NCBI GenBank assembly: GCA_949775045.1
Contig: OX459105.1
Span: 4,498,556-4,562,555 of the forward strand
Source of the DNA: Metridium senile
Taxonomy: Eukaryota; Cnidaria; Anthozoa; Actiniaria; Metridiidae
Direction of reading: 5' to 3'
DNA: 64,000 nucleotides
The notes beneath the pieces were generated by a model. It was not told the origin of the DNA, searched no databases, and saw nothing but the letters and a program-made list of their open reading frames with translations. Positions 20,428 to 32,775 of this stretch are shown in pieces. Within the stretch, counting starts at the first letter, position 1; each line of letters begins with the position of its first letter. The translations under genes were made by a program, and so were the position numbers.

Positions 20428-23400
20428 GCATATGGGCATTTTGTCTGCGCATGCTCGTGTAAACGGAACGAAAAGGAATGCGGTCGCCATTTTGTTTGCA
20501 GAAAGCGTTCGTTGGGTTTTCTATGGAACGATCTAAGAACCATAGGGCTTTCGATGGAAGAGTTTGAATGGAAATCCAATCTACTTACATAGAGCAAGCG
20601 CTTGAGGATATCAACAATGCGATCATGTATTTATTTGGATAGAAATAAGTCGTCAAAATGTGCTCAAAAAGCAAAAACCTCGAGAGAGGACTTTCTTTGC
20701 TGTTGTCGTTTTCCTAAATCCAGCTATTATTTTGAAGAAATCTCAATTAGAGGTAAGTAATTATGTAATGGTGTTTTAAAATTGCCCAAACACTAGTCTT
20801 TTCTTGAAGCCGATGATCTAAAATATATTGTTGTTTAACCGAGAAATTTGAGGATTGGCCAATTTTCACTCATTTGCAATACCAATTTACTCAAAATTTT
20901 TACCGTCCCCCACGTTGGAAATGGCCTTTATAACAAACCTTTTCACTTTATCTTTGCAGGGGTATAGCTTTTTTGCTTCTTAAAAGTGCATAGCTATGTG
21001 GTTTTAAAGGAATACTGAAGACCACCCAAACTATCTTGCATATTTGTCAGACAAGGAGTATTTTTCTCTGCCATGGTTTACGAACATCGTCAAGTTATTA
21101 ATCGTCAAATTGCATTGCACAAGGTAATTTAAGTGTTTAAATATTGTTGTCTATTTTCTGATTTTTAGTCACCTCTTCTAAATTCACGCAGTCATTTTTT
21201 TAGCTCGAAGACATTTATACGCCGAAAATTGCATTCACTCAGTACTACCTCGAATCAAAAAACATGAAATAAGTTGAAATTTTTACCGTCCCCCAGCTTT
21301 CTTTTTGTCATCATTTTGATGCTAATAAATCAAAGAATAACTTGTGTTATTTATTGGTCATACAAAATTGCACAGCTCTTTTACGGGCAATCCAAATTGA
21401 CCACTTTGAAGACGACTCGATATGTATTTGTGATCACGTGAGCATTCGAACTCATTGTTGAATGTTTATAGATTGAAGAAGTTAACATTTACATTTTTTT
21501 GTTAATTTTTTTTTGCAATGTATAATTTTTGTATAGAAACATTGATATATGTATGCACACTCTTGTTCCTTGCATCCACAAATCATTCTCTTCAGCTGTA
21601 TATACTCTTTCCTATTCAATTACTATGGCTCTCAACCAGAGTATGCAGACATATATATGTTGTTTTGGTATGAAATTATTATAAGTATCAAATTCCACTA
21701 TTTAGTATTACTTATATGTTTCAAATAGAGTATTGTGCTCTAAGTTGCTGTAATAGTAAACCAACTTGTGTCCCTCTTTAAATATAACACTGTATAAACC
21801 GTGATGCTGTACTCACAATTATTATTTAAGTTGTAGGATAGCCAAGTTAGAACCCTGTAGCTGGGTTTGCCAATCCTGCATGACCATGATCTGTAGGTAA
21901 TGGATAAAGTTACTGACTCTCCCAGTGACACTAAAAGCAATTATACCTCCTTGTGAGTTATGGCTATGACTTTCAAACATGCAAATGGTAGTGCCATCAA
22001 AGCAAAGCAGCATGGACTTATCTGGTGGAACAATCAAAATGGCAGCAAATCGTTGATGTTCTTGAACATAGTCATTAAGAAAGTTCTCAAGGTCTTGGAC
22101 TGAAAAAAATGCTGTGTCAACAGACATTTGAAGAATTTCAAAGCCCTGATTTCTGATGGACAATACTTCTTTGACGTCAAGATTTGGCTGATTTGGTGGC
22201 ATGTTCAGCAAGTCATAAACCTGATTTCCTTTTGAAATCAGCTGGTTGTAATAAGGTAAGGTTTGGTTTAGGTCAGAGAATTGCTTGGGAATTGTGAGAG
22301 TTCCATTGAGAAAGTGAAGGGCACTAGTAACTGCTATAACTGTGCATGCATTGCTGCCTTGAGGTCTTCCTGATGACTGGCAAATGTTGCATGGTAATAC
22401 CCACTCAGTGACATCTATGAAATTGCTTTCTTGGACTGCTATATGTGTGACTGCTGTAGGGACTGCTATATGTGTAACTGCTGTAGACGTAGGAGGATTT
22501 ATATGTTGGTTATCATCAGAAGGCATGTGCCACCTGCATTTACAACTAGATTGACCATTTCTATTCACTGTGCATATGTTATTTGGACAGTACTGACATG
22601 TGAGCTGGGAATCACCCAATCGTTTGTGACCTCTTACTTGATGATGACATTTTTTGCAGTGTGGTGGCTTATTGGTGTTTGTTGATGGAGTTTTGTTGTT
22701 AGTTGTAGGTTGATGGTTGACATGGGATACATTGGCATCTGGCTGTGGTGATACAGTTATACTGGCTAGCTCATCATTGAGGTCTTTGATAATTTTCTCT
22801 GCTTCTTCTTTTTCAATTTCACTGATTTGCATATCACTGTTTTCATTGTCTTCATCATCATCGTGTCATTTTCTGGTATTTCAGTGTTGTTTTCAGTTTC
22901 ATTTGTTTCCTTGCATGATGCTGGATTTATTATAGCTTCCTTTGCAATTTCTCCTAAATCTTTTATCTTTTTTTGAAGGAAATCTTTACAAAGAGGACAA
23001 AAAGTAGAACCATTAAGGCAAACTTCATGAAAAGAGTGAAAGCATCCAGGAAGCAATAGCCAGTTGTCATCAGATGTTTGAACTTGACACCCAGGTAAGT
23101 CACATACTTTTGTTGGGTCGGGTTTAACTTTTCCATGAAATCCAAGAGGTAGGACAGTATCTTTCACAGGCATATTGGAGAACATTGTTGGTAAATTTAT
23201 GTATGGTGGGGCTTTGTTTTTCGTATTCATTAATTTATGTGGCGGTGACTTGAAAATCTTCTTGATCATTAAAGTAAGAACTTGTGCACACTTGCATTTA
23301 AGAGACCGTAGTCGACTATGTGAATATGAAAAATGTTTAGGTGTAGTAAAAAATGATCTGAAATGGGCCTGGCTTTCTTTTGATTGGAAAATCGTCTTGG

Positions 23401-25944
23401 CCTTTTTCCTCAGTTGTTCAGCAGTATCACTAGCATTAGTTTGGGCACGTAAAATACTATGGGTATTTTCTACTGGATATTCATCAAAGGTTGTTATATA
23501 GTTTTGAAGTAGTTCATAAAGTTGTTTTGAGTATTTCCCCCAGTGTGCACACATGTTGATCCATACTAGAGGGGCTTTATTGTAGTGTCTTCGTCTTAGG
23601 CATGTAAACATTATCCATATTCTGATCATTGCTCTGAAATACTCTGAAAAGTGATTTAGCTTAAAAGAGATTGTGTAAATAGATAACACAAGAGGTACAT
23701 AATTATCCAGTAAGTTAAAAAATGTTCCATATTCTAGATCTTTCACCTTTCCAAACTTGGCAATTGCTGTGTCTCTCAATAATGTCCAGCCTCCATACAC
23801 AACCTCTAGAATCAAACTTGCTCTCCAAGGCTTGGGATGTGCAGCAAATTTGCTTTTAGGGAAAATTGATTCATAAATATATTTAAAAAAACGGATGAAA
23901 GGAACTGATTATATGTTCTCTACTATTCAGGGAAATATGCAATGGACCAATTACTGGAACAACAGACAAGAGGGATGGCTGTGACACCAAGGCTTTGCTG
24001 GAATTCTCAATAGTATAATTTGTTGTCAGTGGATATGTATATGTTGAGTGATCAAATGGATTATTGACAGTACTTAGGTTGTGGAGATCACACATAATGC
24101 CAGGGTTATTGTTATCAAATTTCTTTAGACATTCATAAACATTTTGTCTACAAAAAAATTGGCATGGCCAATCACCAGGCTGTATAACAACAAACTTTGT
24201 CATGTATTCAGCTAGTTTTGTACCCAGGATAATGTCATAAGCAGTATTAAAATCTTCTTTTGACTTAAGTCGTAACTCAATAAAATCAAGCAAGTAAAGG
24301 TCATTCATTTTTCGCATTGTTCTCACATTGTCATTTTCACTATATTGGTGAATATTTATTATCTGTCTCTCTAGTTCTGGGTTAAAGAAGGCACGAGTCA
24401 ACCAATTGGGCATGCTCATGGCATATGATTTACTAAGAGTATGCATGTTTGATGCAGAAGTGATTATGTTCTGACATTCACTGATGTTTAGCCCATCATG
24501 GTCATGTATTGTATGTGCATGCTGGATTGGTATGGCTTGAATATTTTTGAAAGCCTTGACTACAATAGTACACATTGTTTTAGCTTCAGTAAACTCATTT
24601 TTTTGAGGTCTTCTTTTTTGATGTATACTTGTGTAATCATCTATGATTAACACTAAGAGCCATTCATTTTTAATAGCTTTATCAATTAAGGACTCAAAAG
24701 TGCTGTGATGGCTCTCTGCAAGGTCCGTAAGGAGTTTGTTGACAGTTCTTCTTGAGCAAGTGTTGCCAAGTATGTGCTCGGTTTCCAACCCTTCTTGATT
24801 AACGTTACAACTTTCTAAATACAATGAATGGTCTGCTTCAAACACATTGCAAACCTGACTCAAACTATGGCACATCCTGTATATTAAGGCAACAACTCTT
24901 TTTTTATTCAGGATTATTCTCTCGTGCGAATGTCTTGGTGATGTGACTGCATCCATTATAGTATCGAAAATCTTTACTGCCCCAACTTTTATACATTGTT
25001 TTCTGAATTCTTCTGGGTCATATACTGCTCTTTCTTCTTTTCTTTTAGACTGGTAAATCATGCTTTTTACTATTTCCAGTTCCTTTTTTAAGTCACACCC
25101 TAAATCAATTTTGAAAAATATTTATTTAATCATTTGTTTTACTCAACAGTAGTTTAAATATCATTGTTTTTTTTTTACTTATACACTTATTTATGAACAG
25201 TGATTGTAATAAATATATGATAAAGATGAATGGACTTTATTTCAATCATTTGTCAGCGATAAGTGAATTAAAAATAAATGATAATGACTTACTTTCCGAT
25301 AATACCTTTACATTTTCTTCGAGTTTTACTAATTCTGTTTTAGACGGATTGGTTGCTGTTTTTGGAGTGAAAGTCTTTTTGACTTTTATAGGTCGTCCAG
25401 ACCGTTTGATGTTTGCATTTACCAACTAATAAATTCGAAAAAAATAACATGAGTAAAATTTTCGCAAATGAATATATCCGTGAATTTTGTAATTATTTCC
25501 AAATGATACTAACGTGATAAAAAGTTTTTCCGAGACGTCTATGCTCTTGGACAGCTCTTCTGCAGGTTTCGCAAATGTGGTCTTCATTGTCGTCTTCATT
25601 ATCTTTTTCAATTTCAATACCAAAACACGTCGGAAAATCTGACTTGTAAAAGTCAGAATTTTGGAAAATAACACCCTGTTTTTTCTTTCCACACACTACA
25701 CAACCAGTACGAGACCTATGACTTACGCTAAAAATACTATTAAACAAGAGGAAAGTAAGTAAAACTATTATTTGAAAACGCTTTTGACAGTTCGCCATGA
25801 TTAATTGTTTACGTTTTTGCGAAAACATTGGGATTTAAAAAGAAGCGGGAAAAAGACGCGTTCGCGCGGTGCAGGCGCATGTCAGCGGTTAATAAAATCA
25901 AAATTGAATTTTTCTGAGCGTGCGCAGACAGAATGCCTACATGC
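20428..25944 (-). mobile_element. 5.5-kb DNA transposon with 11-bp target duplication
   Basis: Left end GCATATGGGCATTTTGTCTG and the inverse of the right end, GCATGTAGGCATTCTGTCTG, agree over about 27 bp with few mismatches. TAACTCGCATA flanks both sides (20417-20427 and 25945-25955). It carries one minus-strand gene (25828 to 21822). The left 1.3 kb (20428-21739) holds no gene; ACCGTCCCCCA occurs twice there. The superfamily is not certain: an 11-bp duplication would be at the long end for Mutator-like elements. Confidence 0.75.
21822..25828 (-). pseudogene. transposase-like gene with RING and protease-like domains
   Basis: Exon 1 (25828-25514) has paired cysteines (CVVCGKKK.., HICETCRRAV). 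Exon 2 (about 25427-25294) reads SGRPIKVKKTFTPKTA. Exon 3 starts at 25100 and runs to 21822. It contains LVLIIDDYTSIHQKRRP (a possible first catalytic Asp), DEYPVENTHSILRAQT (a possible catalytic Glu), a RING finger (CDLPGC, then CFHSFHEVC, then CPLC) and a C-terminal cysteine-protease-like part (GSNACTVIAV and FESHSHNSQGG as Cys and His candidates). Two frameshifts break exon 3: an A7 run at 23885-23891, and a shift near 22860. Otherwise about 1,060 codons read through. I do not recognise a named superfamily. Confidence 0.65.
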
Positions 25945-26587
25945 TAACTCGCATAGGCTCGCCTCTCATCTGGGCTGCTTGTGTTGCGTTCCGCTTTCAC
26001 GTGGGCGTGGTAGTTACTCCCTCCTGGTCAGGGATCCCATCCTTTTGGGGGGCATTTCAGTGTTTTATCACGGGATTAGTGATAGTGATTAGTTTTTCTT
26101 TGTTCCATTATATAGAGCAAACGACGTCGAGTAGAGGTTTGCCCCAGGTTTATGATTACTCAATGGGAGTTTGCTGATCGTAACTTTGACCATATGTTAT
26201 CTATGGATGGGATCCCTGTCCAGGGGGAGGTGCTACCTTCTTGCCCGTAGAGGATATACTGTCTAAGGGTAACGTTCCTGAGTTGTCTACGTAGTTGTGC
26301 CTTCAAGATCGAATGCCTGGACCTGTGTAATCCATATGTTTTCCACCCTTCTGTTTGATTGGCAACTCAAATGTTTTGCACTTAAGATGGGCTCAAACAG
26401 TATTGTATACCCAGTTCACGCGGTTTAGATTTATATTTCAACATTTGTAGATCTTTGTCAGTGGATGTTTTGACGGGGTACTTTGCGTTATCGAAGGAGG
26501 GTTTGATAACCACAAGAGCGCTTGAACCACTGGCAGCGCAGGCTAGGTTAAATGCTTACGTGACAGATATAAAGGGTTCTCTATCTA

Positions 26588-26827
26588 ATGAACAAATTCA
26601 CCCTGCATGGCTTTAGGAGCGGAGCAGCCATTTCAATGGCATTAGTTGGTGTAATTAAGGACCATGTGGGCTGGAAAAGTAGTAAGACAGCATTGCATTA
26701 TATAAAGGTAGGACAAGTGGTTAATCCTGCAGGACCGACAGCCAAACTGGCTAACTTGGACAGTAGTGTGGGTTTTGGATATAGATTTATGGACCAGTTA
26801 AAGGGTTTTGCAAGGGCATTTCCTTAG
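26588..26827 (+). pseudogene. tyrosine recombinase C-terminus of the retroelement
   Basis: FTLHGFRSGAAISMAL gives the HxxR box and HVGWKSSKTALHYIK gives the His/Trp position and the nucleophile Tyr of the tyrosine recombinase family used by DIRS/Ngaro elements to integrate. The upstream part (LEPLAAQARLNAYVTDIKG, about 26520-26590) is in another frame, so a frameshift near 26590 breaks the gene. Confidence 0.8.
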
Positions 26828-26982
26828 CTAGGCTGGTTTGATTTACGGGGATTTTGATGTATAAGGATTGGGAAGAACAAGGGTGATTACGATATAATTC
26901 AAGTGATAAATAAATAAATAAGTATTGTGTTCATTGAGGATTAGTCATGTCTTTGCGTCCTAAGGGTGAGAGAACGAAGGGA

Positions 26983-27361
26983 GGAGTTGCGTTCCCATAT
27001 CTTATTAATAACAATGACTGAGACAGAATAATACACTATGCAAAGTCATTGAATATGTATATTATGTTGAAGGAATGTTATTTATAACACATTCCCACGA
27101 AGAAATGGTCTCTGGCGGGAAAATAAACGACTCTGATTGGTTCGGGGTGGGTATAAATTAAAACGACGCCTTGCATGCATTACTTGGTCAATCAGTCGAA
27201 GACCGAAGTGGACATCGCGCCCACCCTCCCGCCCAGAGTTCAGCCGGGGTGCAGGGGCAGACTATTTTGCCCTCCGCTACTTCGTGCCGGAGAAGGCTCC
27301 GGTCGGAGTTGCGTTCCCATATCTTATTAATAACAATGACTGAGACAGAATAATACACTAT
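26983..27361 (+). repeat. B1-A2-B2 end of the retroelement
   Basis: B1 (26983-27039, starts GGAGTTGCGTTCCCATATC) overlaps A2 (27035-27218) by five bases. After an 86-bp GC-rich spacer, B2 (27305-27361) repeats B1. Confidence 0.85.
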
Positions 27362-27714
27362 TACTCGTACCGCTATAACTTGTCATAAGTTTACTGTTTG
27401 GTTTTCTGTTCTTATTTGCATAGATATGCGCCTCGGCTAATTGCAGGTTTTCATTTCTTTTGTTAGGTTTTCGTTATAGGTCTTCGTGACATTTTTTAGC
27501 TCATTTGTCTTCTCTTAGTCATTAGTTTCTTATTTGTGCCCTCGTATTAGCATTTATTCGTTTTTGTTTTGTTCCTCCTTTTTCAAAGCGTTTTATCTAG
27601 GCTGTAGCGATTTGTTTACTATTGTGGAACCTGCATGGTGGTACTAACTTAATAGAAATTTAATAGGGTTTTTCTGTTCACCGTATTTAGTTTATGTTGT
27701 GACTGGGGTGACCA

Positions 27715-28300
27715 CACATATTGTGTTGCTCATACTGTATTCCGGCCAGTTAGCGACGGGGGCGACCTCGCTAAGTTCATAGTATTTTTACTTAGAGTAT
27801 ATGTGGCGACAGGGGGGTGGCCTCGCCAATACGATGTTTCGGCCAATTAAGCGACTGGGGTGACCTCGCTAAATTCATAGTATTTTTACTTAGAGTATAT
27901 GTGGCGACAGGGGGGTGGCCTCGCCAATACGATGTTTCGGCCGGTTAAGCGACGGGGGTGACCTCGCTAAAAATTTGTTTCTCTTGGAGTATTGTAGCGA
28001 CAGGGTTGGCCTCGCTAATACTGTGTTTAGGAGCGAACTCGCTCATATTGTTGTTGTGACCTTTAAGCGACCGGGATGACCTCGCTAAGTTTGTAAAGCG
28101 ACAGGGGTGACCTCACAAAAGTTTGTACAGCGACAAAGGTGGCCTCGCTAAAGTAGGTAAAGCGACAGGGGAGTCCTTCGCTATAGTTCGTAGAGCTAGA
28201 TTTTGTTGGCCTAGTTTTAAGCGACCGGGGTAGCTTGCTAGAGTTTGTTGACAACGTTTGGAAAGCGACCGGGGTGACCTTGCTACAGTATGGTGATTTA
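27715..28300. repeat. GCGACNGGGGTGACCTCGCTAA tandem repeats
   Basis: About ten short units GCGACRGGGGTGRCCTCGC with spacers of 15-60 bases, including one longer duplicated block around 27770-27960. No coding signal. Origin unknown, possibly an older TE body. Confidence 0.75.
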
Positions 28301-28600
28301 CTTGTTGGTCTACTTTACGTAACAATAGGAACAAGTTTGCTGGTTTAGTCTGTGAAGTGACCGGATTGGGCTCGGTTAAAGTGTGCTGGTTAACGGTTGC
28401 GACCACTAAAACTTGGACGGTCACAAACGTTTGCTAAAAGATACAAATAAAGAGGTTTGACGCCATTCTTCGCCAATGTAGGCCAGTTAGTGGAGACGGC
28501 CGCCTCGGCATCCTATGATATTAAAAATCGTTGTCTAGGCTATCCTAACCCGGACTCTGTTGAGCTTGGGGGGATCTTCTCAGTATCTCAATTTCGAACC

Positions 28601-28872
28601 TACAATCATTGACAAAAGTGTTGGCACGAATGTGATAAAGTAATTTTAGCACTGCTGAAATTCGACTTCTCCCCCATCCCCCCTTCGCAATGTTGAGGAA
28701 GGAGTCATTGTTTGTTGCTTGTGTGGTTGACCTGTCAATGCATGCGCTATCATTTCACACCAACATTGATGTGGGGGGAAGGGGGGGAAATTTTGTATAC
28801 TTAAAATACATGAAGTAGTCAATATGAGATAAAATACTAAAATCGTGCCAACTACTTTTGACAATGATTGTA
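28601..28872. mobile_element. second copy of the TA-duplicating MITE
   Basis: Same ends as 11970-12238 (CAATCATTGACAAAAGTGTT and its inverse) with TA on each side. Confidence 0.88.
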
Positions 28873-31590
28873 GTTCGGAGCCTGGGGTCAACGGAAGGTC
28901 GGGTTCCCTGTTTCGGCATCCATTAGTTCATAGTACTCGTCGTTTACGGCAAGCTCTTTGCCCCGTATTTGCCTCTCGGATGGCACAGGTTAGCTTATTG
29001 TTCCGAGCCTTTGATATCTAACCAATGGTTGATGTCGAACAGCGGAACCCACCTTTCGTTGGCCACTTGGCACGTCCCGAAATGGGATGGCAATCCCGAA
29101 CTTGGGCCACTTTTTTTCCTCAATTCCATTTCCGGTGCTACCGTCACTTTAGAGCGAAGCTAAGGGTAGAATATATTTGCATCAAAGTACGGATTGGCCG
29201 AGCGACTCTTCAATCATCCTCACCATAGTAAGTCGTCTTGGTAACTAAATGTACGAGAATTGGAGCTTCATATATGTAGAGACATTGTTTAAACATAAAA
29301 ATTAAAAACTACTAGATCCTTGTAGGAGGGTGAACTTCTACCGGGCCGCATAGGCAGGCGGGTGTATGATGTTAAGCCCAGATGTAACAATGCAGTAAAT
29401 GGAAGTTTGACCGACATTATACTTATCGGAAAGTAATTTTTAAAGATCTGTAAATTACATAAATTTTATTGTAGGTGATTTGTCACCTTTGACAAAGATA
29501 GTCTAGTATTATTGCGTCTTTTATTATGCCCTGCAGCCGTTGAGAGTGGTTTTGTACTGTCTGTTCATGGCCCGATGTATGGTTTAGTTGTCGCAAGATT
29601 TCGTGCATATATTACAGTTAGCTCGAAGGCAGTGGCAAATAAGATGTTGCTGGTGTGTGCTTGTACGTGGAGAAGAGCTTGGTTATGACTTTTCTCAACA
29701 TTAAAGGTTCGAACATATTAAAAAAACACATTACGTTACTGGATGCGCAGAGTCAGCTCTGTAGAACAGAAAATGTTTTAAACGAGTGATTACTATGTCT
29801 TGGCTAACATCAGCTCAAAGAAAGACTTTATTAAATGATATATGATCCATATTCAGCGGAAATAAGTAAGCAGACGTTTAATCCAAATCTACAACTTTAA
29901 TCGGGTACAAGGTTTATTTGTTGACTTTGATCGGCAACTTTAAATTTTGTCGCCACTTCCTATAGGACCGACCACGCGCATGAAAATAGACATTATTGGA
30001 AAGCCTGAGTTTTGAAGCTTTAAACAAAATAACAACAAAGTTAGAGAGGAATGAATGTACAAGGAATTGTATGGAATTCTTTGCCGAGGCCTTCGTGGCC
30101 TCGTTTTGGTGTTTTTGTGCATTTTCAAACTCTTCTCACTTTAAGAGAATTTAAACATATTCTGCCAAACTTTTACACTTTATCATTAGCCTTTATATTT
30201 ATTATTTGCGTATGTTCTTTTTCCAAAATTGTATGTACAAAAACAATATGCTTATTAGTGGTGGCTAGTTATGGAAGTGGTGGCCAGTTATGGAAGTGCA
30301 TGTGTATTCATCTTACAAAGTGGTAAATTTGTTGTTTTGAGACAAAACAGCAACCATGTCAGGTAGTGAAAATCTGAGCATGTTTCGAAAAATGTCCCAT
30401 TTTATCTACAAAGTTGCATGAAATGACATAATACTTTCTTAAGTTATAGATAAGGATTCAAATTAAGATATTATTTAGATAAATTTTCAAAAAAGGCAGA
30501 TAAATGGAGAAAAACGAGATGCGCGAAATAGATGCGCAGTAGCAAGAGTCCGGAACTACCTAAAAGGATGGCATCGAGTTTTTCATTAAGGCGCTTTGGA
30601 GAACGACTACTGCAGTAACTTAACTCCTCCATAACCATCCTCAAAGACATCCTGGACTGCAGGCGGGCGTGTCACTGCAGCTTGTCTAGTAAATCCCCTC
30701 TCTTGTTAAGCCACCCATCCAGACAGCTTTCAGACATAGACTGTATGCTCACTTGAGGCGTGGTCCATTACCGGTCGACTATTTGTTCTCAGGCATTTGA
30801 CCTCAGGTCTTTGGTTAGTAACAGCTAGAGGGGTAATCAACACTGATTTATAACGAACCTCGAGGTCCAGCGAACGTATTTGATCAGCCTTTTGCCTCGA
30901 GCGAAGACCAGTCAGCATGTACGAGTTGTCGATCACCTTGTGTTCTGGTAGACTTTTATTCATATGACCAGGGTTTCTATCTATTAATACTCTCCCCGAG
31001 AAAAGGGAACTTCGCGCCAATTTGTTTCTCGTATCCAATAAGATGTCTTGGTTGACTTGTGCCCGGTTTTGTGGTTTTATTTGCTACATACGTTTATGCA
31101 TGGGATGTTCTCAAGAATGTTCGTTCAGGATCACTCGGAAATAAAACTATAGCCTTCCCGGCTATGGAAATATTTTACGCAGACTAAGAGTCGACAGGCA
31201 CTCATTAATACCCGTTCGCCAGGCGCTCAAGGGGCCAGTAGTTCTGGAAAACGTTTCCCCTAGGGCGTCTGCATTTTGCCGCGGTATAGTACCATCTTTC
31301 ATCCAAGTGAGTCATCAACCTCTCTCTAAATGGCCGTTCCCTCTTTTCGTTTCCTTGCACACTATAGTCAATGGTTTACGGGCTTTGGGTTTTTTTCTGA
31401 GTAATGGGAGAGATCAATATAGTGTAGTTTCAGTTATGGTGGTTCATTAAGCTTTCTTGGTTAGTAGACCGGAATCGTGTTATGTAGCAGATGACATGCA
31501 CGCTGTGTCATGGGCGGGAGCGGAACCATCCATAACTTATTATCACACAGTGGTATTGAGTATGCAGTGAGGATATATAACAATAGAATT
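28873..31590. other. no gene recognised
   Basis: Apart from the TTAA-element fragment at 30343-30566 I see only short frames without family features. A 102-codon minus frame at 30730-31038 has no recognisable domain. Confidence 0.5.
30343..30566 (-). mobile_element. fragment of the GGTAGT-TTAA element
   Basis: This is the reverse complement of 52059-52280, including the terminal GGTAGTTCCGGACTCTTGC. The other end is missing, so the copy is truncated. Confidence 0.8.
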
Positions 31591-31609
31591 TAAGAAATTC
31601 CGAGTGATC

Positions 31610-31986
31610 TTGCAGTCCGTTTTGGGGTTCCTGTGTTGCCAAATACGGGAAATCCCCGGATTTGTGGGCTTCCTGTGTACTTACAATATGCTCGACTAAT
31701 AATTATAAAAAGTGATTCTTTTGCTTTGTACTTTAATTTTGGACACTACGATTTATATATTATAAATTTTGACTACTGACTATTATTATTATTTGAAAAG
31801 TATGTTGAGAATTGCCAGCCTGCGATGAAGTCTGTCTGCGGACTATCGTGTCAGGATAAAAGCACTAGTGACGTCATACATTTGTGTTGGGGAAGTAGTT
31901 CTGCATGGTCTTCGTGTTTGCTTTCTACAAAATAGATGAAAAAAATGACTAAAAGACTTCTAGAATCTTAAACTGAATGTAAAAAG
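31610..31986 (+). promoter_or_regulatory. gene B promoter and noncoding first exon
   Basis: Homologous to 1281-1677. The CRE palindrome TGACGTCA is kept at 31869-31876, after GATAAAA at the TATA position, and the noncoding exon ends at the donor AAAAAG|GTAAGA (31986). The acceptor ACAACAG at 33673 follows. Confidence 0.55.
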
Positions 31987-32282
31987 GTAAGAATATATTG
32001 TAATATTGTTCTGTAAGTGTCTTCTAAAGCTAATTTTAATTTCATAGAATATCAAGAAACTATCAAAGTTTCGATCATGAGTTAAAACTTCTTGTAAAAC
32101 TTCTTGTTGTCGATATTCTCTAAATCTTCAATTTTGGTTAAACGTCAGTGTTTGAGCTCTAATTCAAAGTTATCCCTTAGCAGTTTGGGCCTTTTTGTTT
32201 CATATTATTTAGTCATCAATTGGCTGTATTTCGTTTCATTTTGAATTCTACAACGAAATGCAATCGTTTATGTGTCTAAATC

Positions 32283-32775
32283 CCCGGAGTAACTAATCTA
32301 TTAATCGATAAAATCGATATTAATCAATACTAATCAATCGATTATTATCGGAAATCGATAAAAATCGATATTCAGCTTTGCTGTGATTATCGATTTTATC
32401 GATTTTTATCGATTTTTATCGATTTCTATCGATTTTTTATCTTTTTCGTTTTGGACTGAATTTATTATTAAATGATTACGTAGAGAAAAGCTCGCGCTCT
32501 ACAAGCCTGGCCAATATCAACCAAAGACTAAATAATTGTAAAAATAAACAACCTAAAATAAAGCTGCATAATTAAAACTGTGTTTTTGATAGATTTTATT
32601 TTTGGTACTTAGCGAAAGTAATCGATATTAATCGATATTTCTAGATTTTTTTGTGATTATCGATTTTTATCGATTACCGATACTAATCGATACTAATCAG
32701 TTGATTATTATCGATTAATATCGATTTATCGATTAGCTTTCCGATGATCGATTTTCATCGATTAGTTACTCTGGG
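32283..32775. mobile_element. 493-bp TIR element filled with ATCGAT satellite
   Basis: Ends CCCGGAGTAACTAATC and GATTAGTTACTCTGGG are inverse with one mismatch, flanked by CTAAATC (32276-32282 and 32776-32782). The inside is mostly AATCGATATTAATCGAT-type repeats around a unique core at about 32440-32620. The homologous region near gene C (about 52020) lacks it. Confidence 0.78.

Larger units (their letters stand above)
18641..27361 (+). mobile_element. Ngaro/DIRS-like tyrosine-recombinase retroelement, interrupted
   Basis: The order is A1 (18641-18824), coding remnants, B1 (26983-27039), A2 (27035-27218), B2 (27305-27361). A1/A2 (184 bp) and B1/B2 (57 bp) each look identical. This A1-body-B1A2-B2 layout is the split direct repeat of Ngaro-type elements. 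A tyrosine recombinase C-terminus (26588-26827) precedes B1. CTGCACCCCGGCTGAAC after A1 is the inverse of GTTCAGCCGGGGTGCAG between A2 and B2. No reverse transcriptase or RNase H was found, so the body is deleted. A separate DNA transposon (20428-25944) is inserted in it. Confidence 0.75.

Noticed and set aside
25805..26177. Plus-strand frames of 85-95 codons at the right end of the DNA transposon
   Set aside because: They cross the transposon end and its target duplication, so they cannot be a real gene of either element.
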